Shown: positions 7,925-16,775, counted from the stretch's first letter. The stretch: 64,000 nt of DNA from DAOUAM01 sp034433305 (GCA_034433305.1 DAOUAM010000053.1:1-64000); one strand, 5' to 3'. Notes: generated from the letters alone by a model not told the origin. Program-made: numbers and translations.

Positions 7925-8218
7925 TTATCCCTGCGCCTTCACAGTAGTAGTGCGTTCCGACTTGGACGAGTGGCCCCGGAATGTCCTGGTGGGGGCGAAC
8001 TCACCCAGCCTGTGTCCCACCATGTTCTCTGTGATGAACAGGGGGACATGGCGACGCCCATCGTGTACCGCGATGGTAAGGCCAATCATGTCGGGCATTA
8101 TAACCGAAGCCCGCGACCAGGTGCGAATGATCGCCTTCCCACCGCCGCGCCGCGTGTTCTCGACCTTTTTCAGCAGCTTGGGGTGTACGTATGGCCCTTT
8201 CTTGACCGACCGGGACAT
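7925..8218 (-). CDS. rpsS: 30S ribosomal protein S19
   Basis: S19, 97 aa, is in the 30S head near the A-site finger. MSRSVKKGPYVHPKLLKKVE, RTWSRASVIMPDMIGLTIAV and the terminal GHRLGEFAPTRTFRGH are diagnostic. Confidence 0.98.
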   Translation of the reverse strand: MSRSVKKGPYVHPKLLKKVENTRRGGGKAIIRTWSRASVIMPDMIGLTIAVHDGRRHVPLFITENMVGHRLGEFAPTRTFRGHSSKSERTTTVKAQG

Positions 8219-8235
8219 GGCTCAGACTCCCCGCT

Positions 8236-9066
8236 CTAACGCTGGTACCTTCTGCGTACGATAAACCTGTCCGTTGACTTGTTGCGCCGGGTCCTGTAGC
8301 CCAGCGTGGGCTTGCCCCAGGGCGACTTGGGCCCGGGCATGCCAATGGGCGACCGGCCCTCGCCGCCACCATGGGGATGGGACCTGGGCGACATGGCCAC
8401 GCCTCTCACCTCGGGCCTCCAGCCCATGTGGCGCTTGCGGCCTGCCTTGCCCAGCTTCACGTTCTTGTGCTCCACGTTGCTGACCTGGCCGATGGTGGCC
8501 TTGCACTCGCTCAGGACGTGGCGCATCTCTCCCGAGGGCAGACGCAGGAGGGTGTAGCTCTCCTCCCTGGCCAGCACCTGAGCGGCGCTGCCAGCGCTGC
8601 GGACAATCTGCCCGCCCTTGCCGACCCGCAACTCGATGTTGTGGACCAGCGTGCCTGCTGGTATGGCCCTGAGAGGCATGCAGTTGCCGGGCCTGAGTTC
8701 TACCTGGTCCCCAGCCTCCACGCGGTCGCCCACGTTCAGCCCTAGCGGGTGCAGGATGTACCTCCACTCGCCATCGGGGTACTTGAGCAGGGCGATCCTG
8801 GCCGAGCGGTTGGGGTCATACTCGATGGACACGACCTGGCCGGGCACCCCGACCTTGTCGCGCTTGAAGTCAATGGTACGCAACTGGCGCTTGTGCCCGC
8901 CCCCACGATGGCGCACCGTGACCTTGCCCTCGTTGTTGCGGCCTCCCCTCTTCCTCTGGGGGGCCAGGAGGGACTTCCTGGGCTTTTTCGCTGTGACTTC
9001 CTCGAAGGTCTGCTTTACGACCCCTCGCTGTCCCGGGGTCACTGGCTTTAAAGTCTTAAGTGGCAT
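8236..9066 (-). CDS. rplB: 50S ribosomal protein L2
   Basis: L2, 276 aa, is needed for subunit association and peptidyl transfer. It shows the RNA-binding OB fold (VRHRGGGHKRQLRTIDFKR) and the C-terminal segment with SPRSHPHGGGEGRSPIGMPG, including the conserved histidine of that loop. No gap separates it from rplW. Confidence 0.98.
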   Translation of the reverse strand: MPLKTLKPVTPGQRGVVKQTFEEVTAKKPRKSLLAPQRKRGGRNNEGKVTVRHRGGGHKRQLRTIDFKRDKVGVPGQVVSIEYDPNRSARIALLKYPDGEWRYILHPLGLNVGDRVEAGDQVELRPGNCMPLRAIPAGTLVHNIELRVGKGGQIVRSAGSAAQVLAREESYTLLRLPSGEMRHVLSECKATIGQVSNVEHKNVKLGKAGRKRHMGWRPEVRGVAMSPRSHPHGGGEGRSPIGMPGPKSPWGKPTLGYRTRRNKSTDRFIVRRRYQR

Positions 9067-9351
9067 TTACACGCCCTCGAATATGGTAATAGTGTCGCCC
9101 GGGGCAAGGGTAACGATGGCCTTCTTCCACTGGCGCGCCGGGACCACGCGGGGCCCGTAGCGCCGAGGCTTATCACGCACCGTCATGGTGTTCACCTGGA
9201 CCACCTGCACGCCGAAGGCCTTCTCCACGGCGTCCTTGACCTGCTGCTTGGATGCGCCCATGGCGACCTCGAAGGTGTAGCGCCCCTTCTCCTGCATGAA
9301 GGTGCTCTTCTCGGTGATCACCGGCCTCTTGAGTACCTGGAAAGTGTGCAT
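9067..9351 (-). CDS. rplW: 50S ribosomal protein L23
   Basis: L23, 94 aa, lies at the tunnel exit and docks trigger factor and SRP. The signature RPVITEKSTFMQEKGRYTFEV and VQVVQVNTMTVRDKPRRYG are recognisable. Its stop directly abuts the rplB start. Confidence 0.97.
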   Translation of the reverse strand: MHTFQVLKRPVITEKSTFMQEKGRYTFEVAMGASKQQVKDAVEKAFGVQVVQVNTMTVRDKPRRYGPRVVPARQWKKAIVTLAPGDTITIFEGV

Positions 9352-9357
9352 GGCGTC

Positions 9358-10038
9358 CTAACCTTCAGCAGCGACGACCTGCTGGCGCTTGCTCCGCGCC
9401 CTTGGGTCGCCCCAGAGTTCTTCGGCCTTTCGGACCGCGTCCAGGGTCATAATGACCTTGCGGTGCTTGAGCAGGTCAAGGGTATTCAGGAGAGAGGCGG
9501 GCAGCATGTCCAGGTCAGGCACGTTGCGGGCCGCCTTGAGCACCTCGGCGTCGGCGCCATCGGCCACCAGCAGGGCAGAGCCTCGGCTGGCCCCCAGGGC
9601 GTCCAGCACCTTGAGCATCTCTCTCGTCTTGACCTGCCCCAGGTCCAGCCTGTCCACTACCACTAGCTGCTCCTCCCGGGCCTTGTCCGAGAGGACCATG
9701 GCCAGGGAGAGCCGACGCATCCGCCTGGGCGTATCGTGCCTGTAGCTGCGCGGCATAGGGCCGAACACGATGCCGCCGCCCTTCCACTGGGGCGCGCGGA
9801 TGGAACCCTGGCGGGACCGGCCAGTGTACTTCTGCGGCCTGGGCTTGATGCCGCCGCCAGAGACCTCGGTCCTGGTCTTGGTCTTATGGGTCCCCTGGCG
9901 CCTGTTGGCCATCTGGCCCACCACTACCTGGTGTACCAGGGCTACGTTCATGGGGACGTCAAAGAGCGACTCCTTGACCTCCACCGTGCCTACGACCTGT
10001 CCTTGGATGTTCCTGACTCTAAGCTCCACGGCGGTCAC
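9358..10038 (-). CDS. rplD: 50S ribosomal protein L4
   Basis: L4, 226 aa, combines a globular domain with an extended loop reaching into the exit tunnel. The loop region GTHKTKTRTEVSGGGIKPRP is followed by GRSRQGSIRAPQWKGGG. In Escherichia coli L4 represses the S10 operon; no leader hairpin of that type was identified here. Its start overlaps the rplC stop by four bases. Confidence 0.97.
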   Translation of the reverse strand: MTAVELRVRNIQGQVVGTVEVKESLFDVPMNVALVHQVVVGQMANRRQGTHKTKTRTEVSGGGIKPRPQKYTGRSRQGSIRAPQWKGGGIVFGPMPRSYRHDTPRRMRRLSLAMVLSDKAREEQLVVVDRLDLGQVKTREMLKVLDALGASRGSALLVADGADAEVLKAARNVPDLDMLPASLLNTLDLLKHRKVIMTLDAVRKAEELWGDPRARSKRQQVVAAEG

Positions 10039-10667
10039 TTTCTCCTCTGGCGTGCCTTGCGGATGAGCACCAGCGCGTCGGGCGCGCCAGGCACCGCGCC
10101 TTTGAGCAGCAACAGGTTGCGCTCGGCATCGGCCTGGACTACCTCCAGATTGCGGACCGTGATGCGGGCATCCCCCAGGTGCCCGGCCATGCGCAGGCCC
10201 TTGATCACCCTTCCAGGGAAGGTGCCGGAGCCAATGGAGCCAGGGGCACGCATCCTGTCCGACTGTCCGTGGGTCTTGGGGCCACCGCTGAAGTGGTGTC
10301 TCCTCACCACGCCGGCGTAGCCACGGCCCCTGGAGACGCCAATAACATCCACCCTGTCCCCTGGCTTGAAGATGCTCACATCCACCTTCTGGTTCACCTG
10401 CACCTGGGAGACATCGTCGGCCTGGAACTCGCGCAGGTGGCGGAAAAGCTTGCCCGCCGGCTTGAGGTGCCCCTGCTCTGGCTTGCTGAGACGCTTGACC
10501 TCCTCGAAGCCCAGTTGCACGCTTTCGTAGCCGTCCTTGTCCCTGGTCTTAACCTGGGTAACGGTACAAGGCCCGGCCTGGATTGCCGTCACGCTGGCCA
10601 CGCTGCCATCCTCTCGGAAGACCTGCGTGGTCCCTAACTTTTTGCCCATCAGTCCCTGGATAGTCAT
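10035..10667 (-). CDS. rplC: 50S ribosomal protein L3
   Basis: L3, 210 aa, starts large-subunit assembly. MIQGLMGKKLGTTQVFREDG-like N-terminus is seen as MTIQGLMGKKLGTTQVF, and the central loop FSGGPKTHGQSDRMRAPGSI approaches the peptidyl-transferase centre. A 69-nt gap to rpsJ contains a small palindrome (10692-10705). Confidence 0.98.
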   Translation of the reverse strand: MTIQGLMGKKLGTTQVFREDGSVASVTAIQAGPCTVTQVKTRDKDGYESVQLGFEEVKRLSKPEQGHLKPAGKLFRHLREFQADDVSQVQVNQKVDVSIFKPGDRVDVIGVSRGRGYAGVVRRHHFSGGPKTHGQSDRMRAPGSIGSGTFPGRVIKGLRMAGHLGDARITVRNLEVVQADAERNLLLLKGAVPGAPDALVLIRKARQRRK

Positions 10668-10736
10668 ATCCTAGTCCTCGCTAGCGTCCAGACTCTCTGG
10701 AGAGTGGGGACACCAGTAGCTCCAGCGGGCGACGCC

Positions 10737-11051
10737 CTAGAGCTTTATGGAGATATCCACACCGGCCGGAACATTCAGCCTGGTCAGCGCGTCTATAGTC
10801 TTGGAGGTCGGCTCCAGAATGTCAATGAGTCGGTTATGAGTGCGGAGCTCGAAGTGCTCCCGCGAGTCCTTGTCAATGTGCGGTGAGCGTATAACGCAGA
10901 ACCGCTTGATGGACGTGGGGAGCGGCACAGGTCCGGCCACGCGGGCGCCGGTGCGCTCCGCTGCCTCCACGATCTGGCTGGCCGACAGGTCCAGGATCCG
11001 GTGGTCGAATGCCTTGAGTATAATTCGGATCTTCTGTCTGTTACCTACCAT
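10737..11051 (-). CDS. rpsJ: 30S ribosomal protein S10
   Basis: S10, 104 aa, serves in the 30S head and, in many bacteria, as the transcription factor NusE. KIRIILKAFDHRILDLSAS and GPVPLPTSIKRFCVIRSPH are characteristic. It directly follows fusA (31-nt gap); the tuf gene that often stands between them is absent. Confidence 0.98.
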   Translation of the reverse strand: MVGNRQKIRIILKAFDHRILDLSASQIVEAAERTGARVAGPVPLPTSIKRFCVIRSPHIDKDSREHFELRTHNRLIDILEPTSKTIDALTRLNVPAGVDISIKL

Positions 11052-11082
11052 AGCTCACTTTCGCCCAGCACGGGGCCGGCCC

Positions 11083-13140
11083 CTAGAGGGCGGCGGCCAC
11101 CGACGTTGGCGCCTCCTCGTAGCGTTCGAACTCCATGGAGTAGCTGGCCCTGCCCTGGGTGAGGGAGCGCAGTACCCCGGCGTAGCCGAAGCTCTCGCCC
11201 AGGGGTATGCTGGCCCGCACCACCTGGATGTCGGCCTGGCCTTCGATGCTCTTTATATTAGCACGTCGCCGGCCCAGGTCACCCAGCACCTCGCCCAGGA
11301 ACTCGCCGGGCGTGACCACTTCCAGGCGCATGACAGGTTCCAGCAGCACGGGACGGGCCTTTTGCAGCGCCGCCTTGACGGCCATGGACCCGGCCACGCT
11401 GAAGGCCATGGCGGAGGAATCCACCGGATGGTAGCTGCCATCCACCAGGCTCACCTTGACATCCACCACGGGATAGCCAGATAGTGGGCCTGTCTGGAGG
11501 GCCTCCTTCACGCCCTGCTCCACGGCGGGGATGAACTCCCTGGGGATAACGCCCCCGGTGGTCCTGTCCTCGAACTGGAAGCCGCTGCCGCGCTCCAGGG
11601 GTTCCATCTCGATCCACACGTGGCCGTACTGGCCGTGGCCGCCCGTCTGCCGTATGAAGCGGCCCTCGGCGCGCACGGGCACGGTGATGGCCTCGCGATA
11701 GGCCACCCTGGGCCTGCCCACGTTGCCCTGCACCTTGTACTCCCGCCGTATGCGGTCGGTGATGATGTCCAGGTGCAACTCGCCCATGCCTGAGATGAGC
11801 GTCTGGCCGGTCTCCGAGTCATAGCTTACCTTGAAGGTGGGGTCCTCTTCGGCCATCTTGTTCAGGGCTTCCATGAGCTTGTCCTGCTCGGCCTTGCTCT
11901 TGGGCTCGATGGCCACGGACATCACAGGTTCGGGGAAGGTAATGGTCTCCAGAATGACAGGGGCGCTCTCGTCGCAGATGGTGTCGCCGGTGGTGGTGTT
12001 CTTAAGCCCTACGGCAGCCGCGATGCCGCCGGTGTCCACTTCCTCCACCTCCTCGCGGTGCTGGGCGTGCATCTTGACGACACGCCCCAGGCGCTCGCGA
12101 GAGCCGGTGGTGCAGTTGAATACCATGGAGCCGGCCTTCGCCTTGCCAGAGTACACGCGGAAGTATACCAGGCGGCCAATGAAGGGGTCCATGACCACCT
12201 TGAAAGCCAGGGCCGCGAAGGGTGCCTCGCTGCTGGCCTCGCGCAAGACCTTTTCGCCGGTGCGGTAGTCCTTGCCCTCCACAGGCGGGACATCCAGGGG
12301 CGAAGGCAGGTAGTCGCCTACCGCGTCCAGCAGCGAGTGGATGCCCTGGTTTCTCAGGGCGCTGCCGCACAGAACGGGCACCAGGCGGTACTGCAAGGTC
12401 GCCTTGCGGAGGGCACGCTTGATCTCCTCCCTGGAGATCTCCTGCTCCTCCAGGTACTTTACCAGCAGCTCCTCGTCGGTCTCGGCGACCTTCTCCACCA
12501 GGAGGCTACGGTAGGTCTGGAACTGTTCCAGCAGCTCTTCAGGGACTGGGCCTTCCTGGGGCGCATCGGTGTTGCCAGGCTCGTAGAAAAGGGCCCTCTC
12601 CTCGACGAGGTCAACCACGCCTCGGAAAGTGCCCTCCCTGCCGATGGGTATCTGGATAGCTACGGGGTTAGCCCGTAGCCTTCGTACGATGCTCTCAATG
12701 GTGCGGAAGAAATCGGCGCCCACCCTGTCCATCTTGTTGACGAAGCAGATGCGGGGCACGTGGTAGCGGTCTGCCTGTCGCCAGACAGTCTCGGACTGGG
12801 GCTGCACACCTGCCACAGCGTCAAAGACGACTACGCCGCCATCCAGCACCCTGAGGCTGCGCTCCACCTCGGCGGTGAAGTCCACGTGGCCCGGGGTGTC
12901 AATGATGTTGATGGCGTAGTCCTTCCAGGTGCATGCCGTGGCGGCAGCGGTGATGGTGATGCCCCTCTCTCTTTCCTGGGCCATCCAGTCCATCACCGTT
13001 GTCCCTTCGTCCACATTGCCGATCTTGTAGGTGCGGCCGGTGAAAAAGAGCACGCGTTCCGTCACCGTAGTCTTGCCGGCATCTATATGGGCTATGAACC
13101 CGATATTCCGGATTTTTTCCAGGCTTGAATTCGAAGACAT
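11083..13140 (-). CDS. fusA: Translation elongation factor G
   Basis: EF-G drives ribosomal translocation and, with RRF, recycling. G1 (AHIDAGKTT), G2 with RGITI, G3 (DTPGHVDF, catalytic histidine present) and NKMD are all intact. Domains II-V follow, with the domain IV motif TGGHGQYGHVWIEMEP and SYHPVDSSAMAF. I prefer the ATG at 13140 (685 aa; MSSNSSLEKIRNIGF matches the usual start). A GTG 45 nt upstream would overlap rpsG; neither has a strong ribosome site. A second EF-G-like gene lies at 22917. Confidence 0.98.
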   Translation of the reverse strand: MSSNSSLEKIRNIGFIAHIDAGKTTVTERVLFFTGRTYKIGNVDEGTTVMDWMAQERERGITITAAATACTWKDYAINIIDTPGHVDFTAEVERSLRVLDGGVVVFDAVAGVQPQSETVWRQADRYHVPRICFVNKMDRVGADFFRTIESIVRRLRANPVAIQIPIGREGTFRGVVDLVEERALFYEPGNTDAPQEGPVPEELLEQFQTYRSLLVEKVAETDEELLVKYLEEQEISREEIKRALRKATLQYRLVPVLCGSALRNQGIHSLLDAVGDYLPSPLDVPPVEGKDYRTGEKVLREASSEAPFAALAFKVVMDPFIGRLVYFRVYSGKAKAGSMVFNCTTGSRERLGRVVKMHAQHREEVEEVDTGGIAAAVGLKNTTTGDTICDESAPVILETITFPEPVMSVAIEPKSKAEQDKLMEALNKMAEEDPTFKVSYDSETGQTLISGMGELHLDIITDRIRREYKVQGNVGRPRVAYREAITVPVRAEGRFIRQTGGHGQYGHVWIEMEPLERGSGFQFEDRTTGGVIPREFIPAVEQGVKEALQTGPLSGYPVVDVKVSLVDGSYHPVDSSAMAFSVAGSMAVKAALQKARPVLLEPVMRLEVVTPGEFLGEVLGDLGRRRANIKSIEGQADIQVVRASIPLGESFGYAGVLRSLTQGRASYSMEFERYEEAPTSVAAAL

Positions 13141-13178
13141 GGCTGTTCGAGCGTTCTGCACCGATGCGGCCCGTGAAT

Positions 13179-13649
13179 TTACCACCGGTAGTGGACAAAT
13201 GCCCTGTTGGCCTCGGCCATCTTGTGCAGGTCCTCCTTCCTCTTTACCGCTGTCCCTTGCCCCCGCGAGGCCTCCAGTAACTCCTGTGCCAGCCTGTCTG
13301 CCATGGGCTTGCCGTTCCTGGACCTGGCCGCGGTGATAATCCAGCGCATGGCCAGCGCCAACCGCCGCTCGGGCCTGACCTCCGTGGGCACCTGGTAGGT
13401 AGCGCCGCCCACGCGGCGCGAGCGGACCTCCAGCACAGGCATGGCGTTGCGTATGGCCTGCTCGAATACCTCAAGGGCCGGCCTGTGCGCTTCGCGCTCG
13501 GCCTGCTCCAGGGCAGTGTACACAATGTGCTGGGCGATAGTCTTTTTGCCGCTCAGCATAATCTTGTTGATAAAGCGACTGACCTCCACGTTGTTGTAGC
13601 GGGGGTCAGGCGCGATGCCACGCCGTTCTGCTCTTCTGCGACGGGCCAT
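13179..13649 (-). CDS. rpsG: 30S ribosomal protein S7
   Basis: S7, 156 aa, organises the 30S head and E site. FINKIMLSGKKTIAQHIVY, RVGGATYQVPTEVRPERR and the C-terminal DLHKMAEANRAFVHYRW are diagnostic. Normal length, canonical str order. Confidence 0.98.
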   Translation of the reverse strand: MARRRRAERRGIAPDPRYNNVEVSRFINKIMLSGKKTIAQHIVYTALEQAEREAHRPALEVFEQAIRNAMPVLEVRSRRVGGATYQVPTEVRPERRLALAMRWIITAARSRNGKPMADRLAQELLEASRGQGTAVKRKEDLHKMAEANRAFVHYRW

Positions 13650-13671
13650 GGGTCACATCCTCCCGCCAGGC

Positions 13672-14088
13672 CTACTTGGGCTTCTTGGCGCCGTACTTGC
13701 TACGACCCTGCTTCCGCTCGTTCACGCCCGCGGTATCCAGGGCGCCGCGGATGATGTGGTACCTTACACCCGGCAGGTCCGGGACGCGGCCGCCCCTGAT
13801 GAGGACCACCGAGTGCTCCTGAAGGTTATGGCCTTCGCCGGGGATGTAGGCGGTCACCTCCATCCCGTTGCTCAGCCTCACCCTGGCTACCTTACGCAGC
13901 GCGGAATTGGGCTTCTTGGGCGTCTGTGTCCTCACCTGGACGCAGACGCCCCTCTTCTGAGGAGAGCCTACCTCGTCTCGCCACGAGCGGTTCTTCAGCG
14001 AGTTGTAGAAGAACCGGAGGGCAGGGGCCTTGCCTCTCCTCTGCTTGCTCCGCCTTCCCTTGCGTACTAGCTGGTTGGCAGTAGGCAT
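13672..14088 (-). CDS. rpsL: 30S ribosomal protein S12
   Basis: S12, 138 aa, is at the decoding centre. The start at 14088 gives MPTANQLVRKGRRSKQRRGK and is preceded by GAGG at 7-8 nt; an earlier in-frame start has no family support. The loops TPKKPNSALRKVARVRLSNG and GRVPDLPGVRYHIIRG, where streptomycin-resistance changes occur, are wild-type-like, with K in TPKKPNS. An insertion of about 15 residues lies between APALR and SPQKRGVC, in the same place as the insertion in the longer Firmicutes-type S12. First gene of the supercluster. Confidence 0.97.
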   Translation of the reverse strand: MPTANQLVRKGRRSKQRRGKAPALRFFYNSLKNRSWRDEVGSPQKRGVCVQVRTQTPKKPNSALRKVARVRLSNGMEVTAYIPGEGHNLQEHSVVLIRGGRVPDLPGVRYHIIRGALDTAGVNERKQGRSKYGAKKPK

Positions 14089-14168
14089 AAGTGTACCTCG
14101 TTTATGTTCCTGGGAATCTGTCGCATGGGGGCGAATGCGTCCCAAAGCCTTGTGGGCGACAAACCAAA

Positions 14169-14197
14169 ATTATACTAGTGCCCCTATACCCTGTCAA
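14169..14197 (-). promoter_or_regulatory. Consensus sigma-70 promoter of the str-S10-spc cluster
   Basis: On the minus strand TTGACA (14192-14197) and TATAAT (14169-14174) are separated by exactly 17 nt, a perfect match to both consensus boxes. The predicted start near 14162 gives a leader of about 74 nt before rpsL. Confidence 0.85.
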
Positions 14198-14243
14198 TCG
14201 CCGCGAATACGAAGCAATAGGCAGGCCACTCGTGCCCAGCAGG

Positions 14244-14273
14244 AAAAAGCTGGGGCGGCCATTGGGCCGCCCC
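14244..14273 (-). terminator. Intrinsic terminator upstream of the ribosomal promoter
   Basis: A perfect 9-bp GC-rich stem (14252-14260 with 14265-14273, 4-nt loop) is followed on the minus strand by GCTTTTT. It should stop transcripts coming from the aminotransferase gene, or from a possible small RNA, before the rpsL promoter. Confidence 0.75.
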
Positions 14274-14534
14274 AAGCATCACTAGCTCTGCAAAAGCCTT
14301 ACAGGCTCAAGTCAGTACACTGCTGTCTCCAGCAGGCGCAGCATGCCTTCCAAAAGATTGGAGCGGCGTCAATATGGCCCCCACAACTCGCATGCCAGCA
14401 CGACGGCCCGCTTTGGGGCAATCGCCGGCCACGCGATACACACTATAGTTATTGTAACAGATGCACGGTAATTTTCCAGACTCTCTTGTTCACGAGACCG
14501 CGCCCATCCTGCACCCTGCGTGGAAATGGCAGCT
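14274..14534. other. Unassigned 261-nt stretch between aminotransferase stop and terminator
   Basis: No coding frame is convincing. On the minus strand a weak promoter-like pair (TTACCG, 18 nt, TATAGT; the -10 reads 14443-14448 on the plus strand) lies about 170 nt before the terminator, so a short RNA is possible. No tRNA, SRP, RNase P or tmRNA motif was recognised. Confidence 0.3.
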
Positions 14535-15869
14535 TCAGGCCCTGGCCCTCTGGGCCACGCGGCGGACGGCGTCCACCAGCGTGTCCACCTCGGCCTCAGT
14601 GGTTAGCGCGGTCAGCGCACCAGCGCAACTGGCCTGGAGCAGTACACCCTCGTTCAGGAGGCCCGTGAACAGGCGCTTCCTCATCTCCTGGTCACCGCGC
14701 ACCACGGAACGGTAGTCCCTGACCTCCTCCCTGGTGAAGTGAATGCCGAAGAAGGACGCGACGCCGGTCACCTGGGCGGGCACGTCCAGCTCGTCAAAAA
14801 CGGCGCGGAGCTGCTGGCGCAGAATGCCGCCCAGCCGGTCCATGCGCTGATAGACCTCTGGCGTAAGCTGCTTCAGAGTGGCCTCGCCAGCCACCATGGT
14901 CATGGGGTTGGCATTGAAGGTGCCTGCATGGGCCAGCACCGGCCCTTTGCCCGGGTCGAACAGGGCCATTATGTCAGAGCGGCCACCGAAGGCCCCCACA
15001 GGCATGCCGCCGCCGATAATCTTGCCCAGGCAGGTCATGTCAGGCACTACCCCGAAAAGCTCCTGCGCTCCGCCAGGGGCCGCCCTGAAGCTCTGTACCT
15101 CGTCGAATATCAGGACGATGCCCAGCTCACTGGTCAGCTCCCTGATGCCCCTGAGGAAGTCCGGCCTGGCTGGCAGATAGCCAAAGCTGGAGGCCACAGG
15201 CTCCATGATTAAGCAGGCTAGCTCGTGGGCATGCTCTCTCAGGACACGCTGGCACCAGTCCAGGTCGTTGTACGGCAGCACCACCACGTCGCGGGCGACG
15301 CCGGGCGGCTGGCCCGGGTGCTCGGGGATGGGGGTTGGCCCCTGAGGGTCCAGCTTGTGCAGCGGCGGCCTGACGCTGACGGACACGTACTCATGGGAGC
15401 CGTGGTAGCCGCCCTCGAACTTGGCAATTTTGTGTCTGCCTGTGAAGGCCTGGGCGGCGCGTATGGCCATCATGGTGCCCTCGGTGCCTGAGTTGGTAAA
15501 GCGGATGCTCTCCACCGAGGGGATGCGCTGACACAGCAGCTTCGCCAGGCGCACCTGGGCCTCGGTGGGGCCGCTGAAGCTGGTGCCCCTGGCCGCCTGC
15601 TCCTGGAGCGCCTTGACCACCAGCGGGTGAGCGTGCCCCAGGATGAGGCTGGTGGCGTTGATCATAAAGTCCAGGTAGCGGTTGCCGTCCACGTCAAAGA
15701 CGTAGTGCCCTTCACCGTGGTCCACGAAGGCCGGGTAGGGGTCGAAGTAGGCCGTGCCACGGGAGCTGCCTCCGGGCATGTACTGCGCCGCCTCGTCCTG
15801 CAACCGCCTGGACTCGGGCGTCCTGGCCCTGTACTGCTGTACCTCTTGCTCCAGTCCTTTCGACGCCAT
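14535..15869 (-). CDS. Class III aminotransferase, glutamate-1-semialdehyde aminomutase family
   Basis: A 444-aa PLP-dependent fold-type I enzyme. The PLP lysine is K283 in LGKIIGGGMPVGAFGG, a stretch typical of glutamate-1-semialdehyde 2,1-aminomutase (HemL). IFDEVQSFR and AGTFNANPMTM also fit that family. HemL makes 5-aminolevulinate for tetrapyrroles. No heme gene is nearby, and the adjacent gene is an SDR, so a paralogue with another amino or keto substrate is equally possible. It is probably co-transcribed with the SDR 43 nt upstream. Confidence 0.8.
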   Translation of the reverse strand: MASKGLEQEVQQYRARTPESRRLQDEAAQYMPGGSSRGTAYFDPYPAFVDHGEGHYVFDVDGNRYLDFMINATSLILGHAHPLVVKALQEQAARGTSFSGPTEAQVRLAKLLCQRIPSVESIRFTNSGTEGTMMAIRAAQAFTGRHKIAKFEGGYHGSHEYVSVSVRPPLHKLDPQGPTPIPEHPGQPPGVARDVVVLPYNDLDWCQRVLREHAHELACLIMEPVASSFGYLPARPDFLRGIRELTSELGIVLIFDEVQSFRAAPGGAQELFGVVPDMTCLGKIIGGGMPVGAFGGRSDIMALFDPGKGPVLAHAGTFNANPMTMVAGEATLKQLTPEVYQRMDRLGGILRQQLRAVFDELDVPAQVTGVASFFGIHFTREEVRDYRSVVRGDQEMRKRLFTGLLNEGVLLQASCAGALTALTTEAEVDTLVDAVRRVAQRARA

Positions 15870-15912
15870 GACGGCCTCCTGGTCAGACTACTAGTGCCAC
15901 CCTGAGGCTGGG

Positions 15913-16662
15913 CTATTGCGCCGTCCAGCCGCCATCTATGACCAGCTCGCTGCCGGTCATGTACGAGGACTCGTCGGAAGCCAGGAACAGCACCCCGTAG
16001 GCCACATCCTCAGGCTTGCCGAAGCGTCCCATGGGGGTGAGCGACGCCCTCTGCTGGCGCAAGGCCGTGTCGGGAAAGGCCAGGTCCAGCATGTCCGTCT
16101 CGATGGGGCCGGGATGGACAGAGTTGCAGCGGATGCCCTCCCTGGCATACTGCACCGCCGTGGCCTTGGTGAGAATGCGGACGGCGCCCTTGGAGGCGTT
16201 GTAGGCCGCCGAGTAGGGGCTGCCCACGATGCCGGCGATGGAGGAGATGTTGACGATAGAGCCGCCCCCGGCTTTTCTCATGGCGGGTATGACGGCCCTG
16301 GTCCCCAGGAACACGCCCTTGGCGTTGACCTCCATGACCCGGTCCCAGTCCTGGACTGTTGTCTGCTCCACCATGGCGCGGCGGTAAATGCCGGCGTTGT
16401 TCACAAGGACATCCAGCTTGCCGTAGCGCGCCACCAGCGTGTCCACGGCGTGCTTCCAGTCGGCCTCGCTGGTCACGTCCAGCTTGATGAACACGGCCTC
16501 GCCGCCGGACTCGGCGATCTCGGCCTCCAGCCGGTGGCCCTCGTCCACCAGGATGTCGGCAATGCCCACCCTGGCGCCCTCCCTAGCGAAGAGCCTTGCC
16601 TCGACAGCGCCCATCCCACGGGCGCCGCCGGTTATCAGCGCAACCTTGCCCTGAAGCCGCAT
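15913..16662 (-). CDS. SDR-family oxidoreductase
   Basis: A 249-aa classical short-chain dehydrogenase/reductase. The NAD(P) motif is TGGARGMGAVEA; NNAG, the serine of NISSIAG, and YNASK give the complete catalytic set. The C-terminus SYMTGSELVIDGGWTAQ is typical. An acidic residue after beta-2 (ADILVDEG) suggests NAD rather than NADP. Substrate unknown. It lies upstream of the aminotransferase and may supply or consume its keto substrate; that link is inference. Confidence 0.88.
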   Translation of the reverse strand: MRLQGKVALITGGARGMGAVEARLFAREGARVGIADILVDEGHRLEAEIAESGGEAVFIKLDVTSEADWKHAVDTLVARYGKLDVLVNNAGIYRRAMVEQTTVQDWDRVMEVNAKGVFLGTRAVIPAMRKAGGGSIVNISSIAGIVGSPYSAAYNASKGAVRILTKATAVQYAREGIRCNSVHPGPIETDMLDLAFPDTALRQQRASLTPMGRFGKPEDVAYGVLFLASDESSYMTGSELVIDGGWTAQ

Positions 16663-16775
16663 AGGTCACCTCGCTGCCTGAGAAGCTCCTGACGCTCCAC
16701 GCCAGCGGCGCGGGTTGACGAGGCCATCAGCCTTGAGGCACAGGTGACTCACGCGCCGCCTTCCAGGTGAGGCCC

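Noticed and set aside
13141..13185. Upstream GTG start for fusA
   Set aside because: It would add 15 residues not seen in EF-G and overlap rpsG; no ribosome site.
14281..14350. tRNA-like or 6S-like RNA in the gap upstream of rpsL
   Set aside because: No cloverleaf, CCA end, SRP or 6S pairing pattern could be made; kept only as a weak small-RNA idea.
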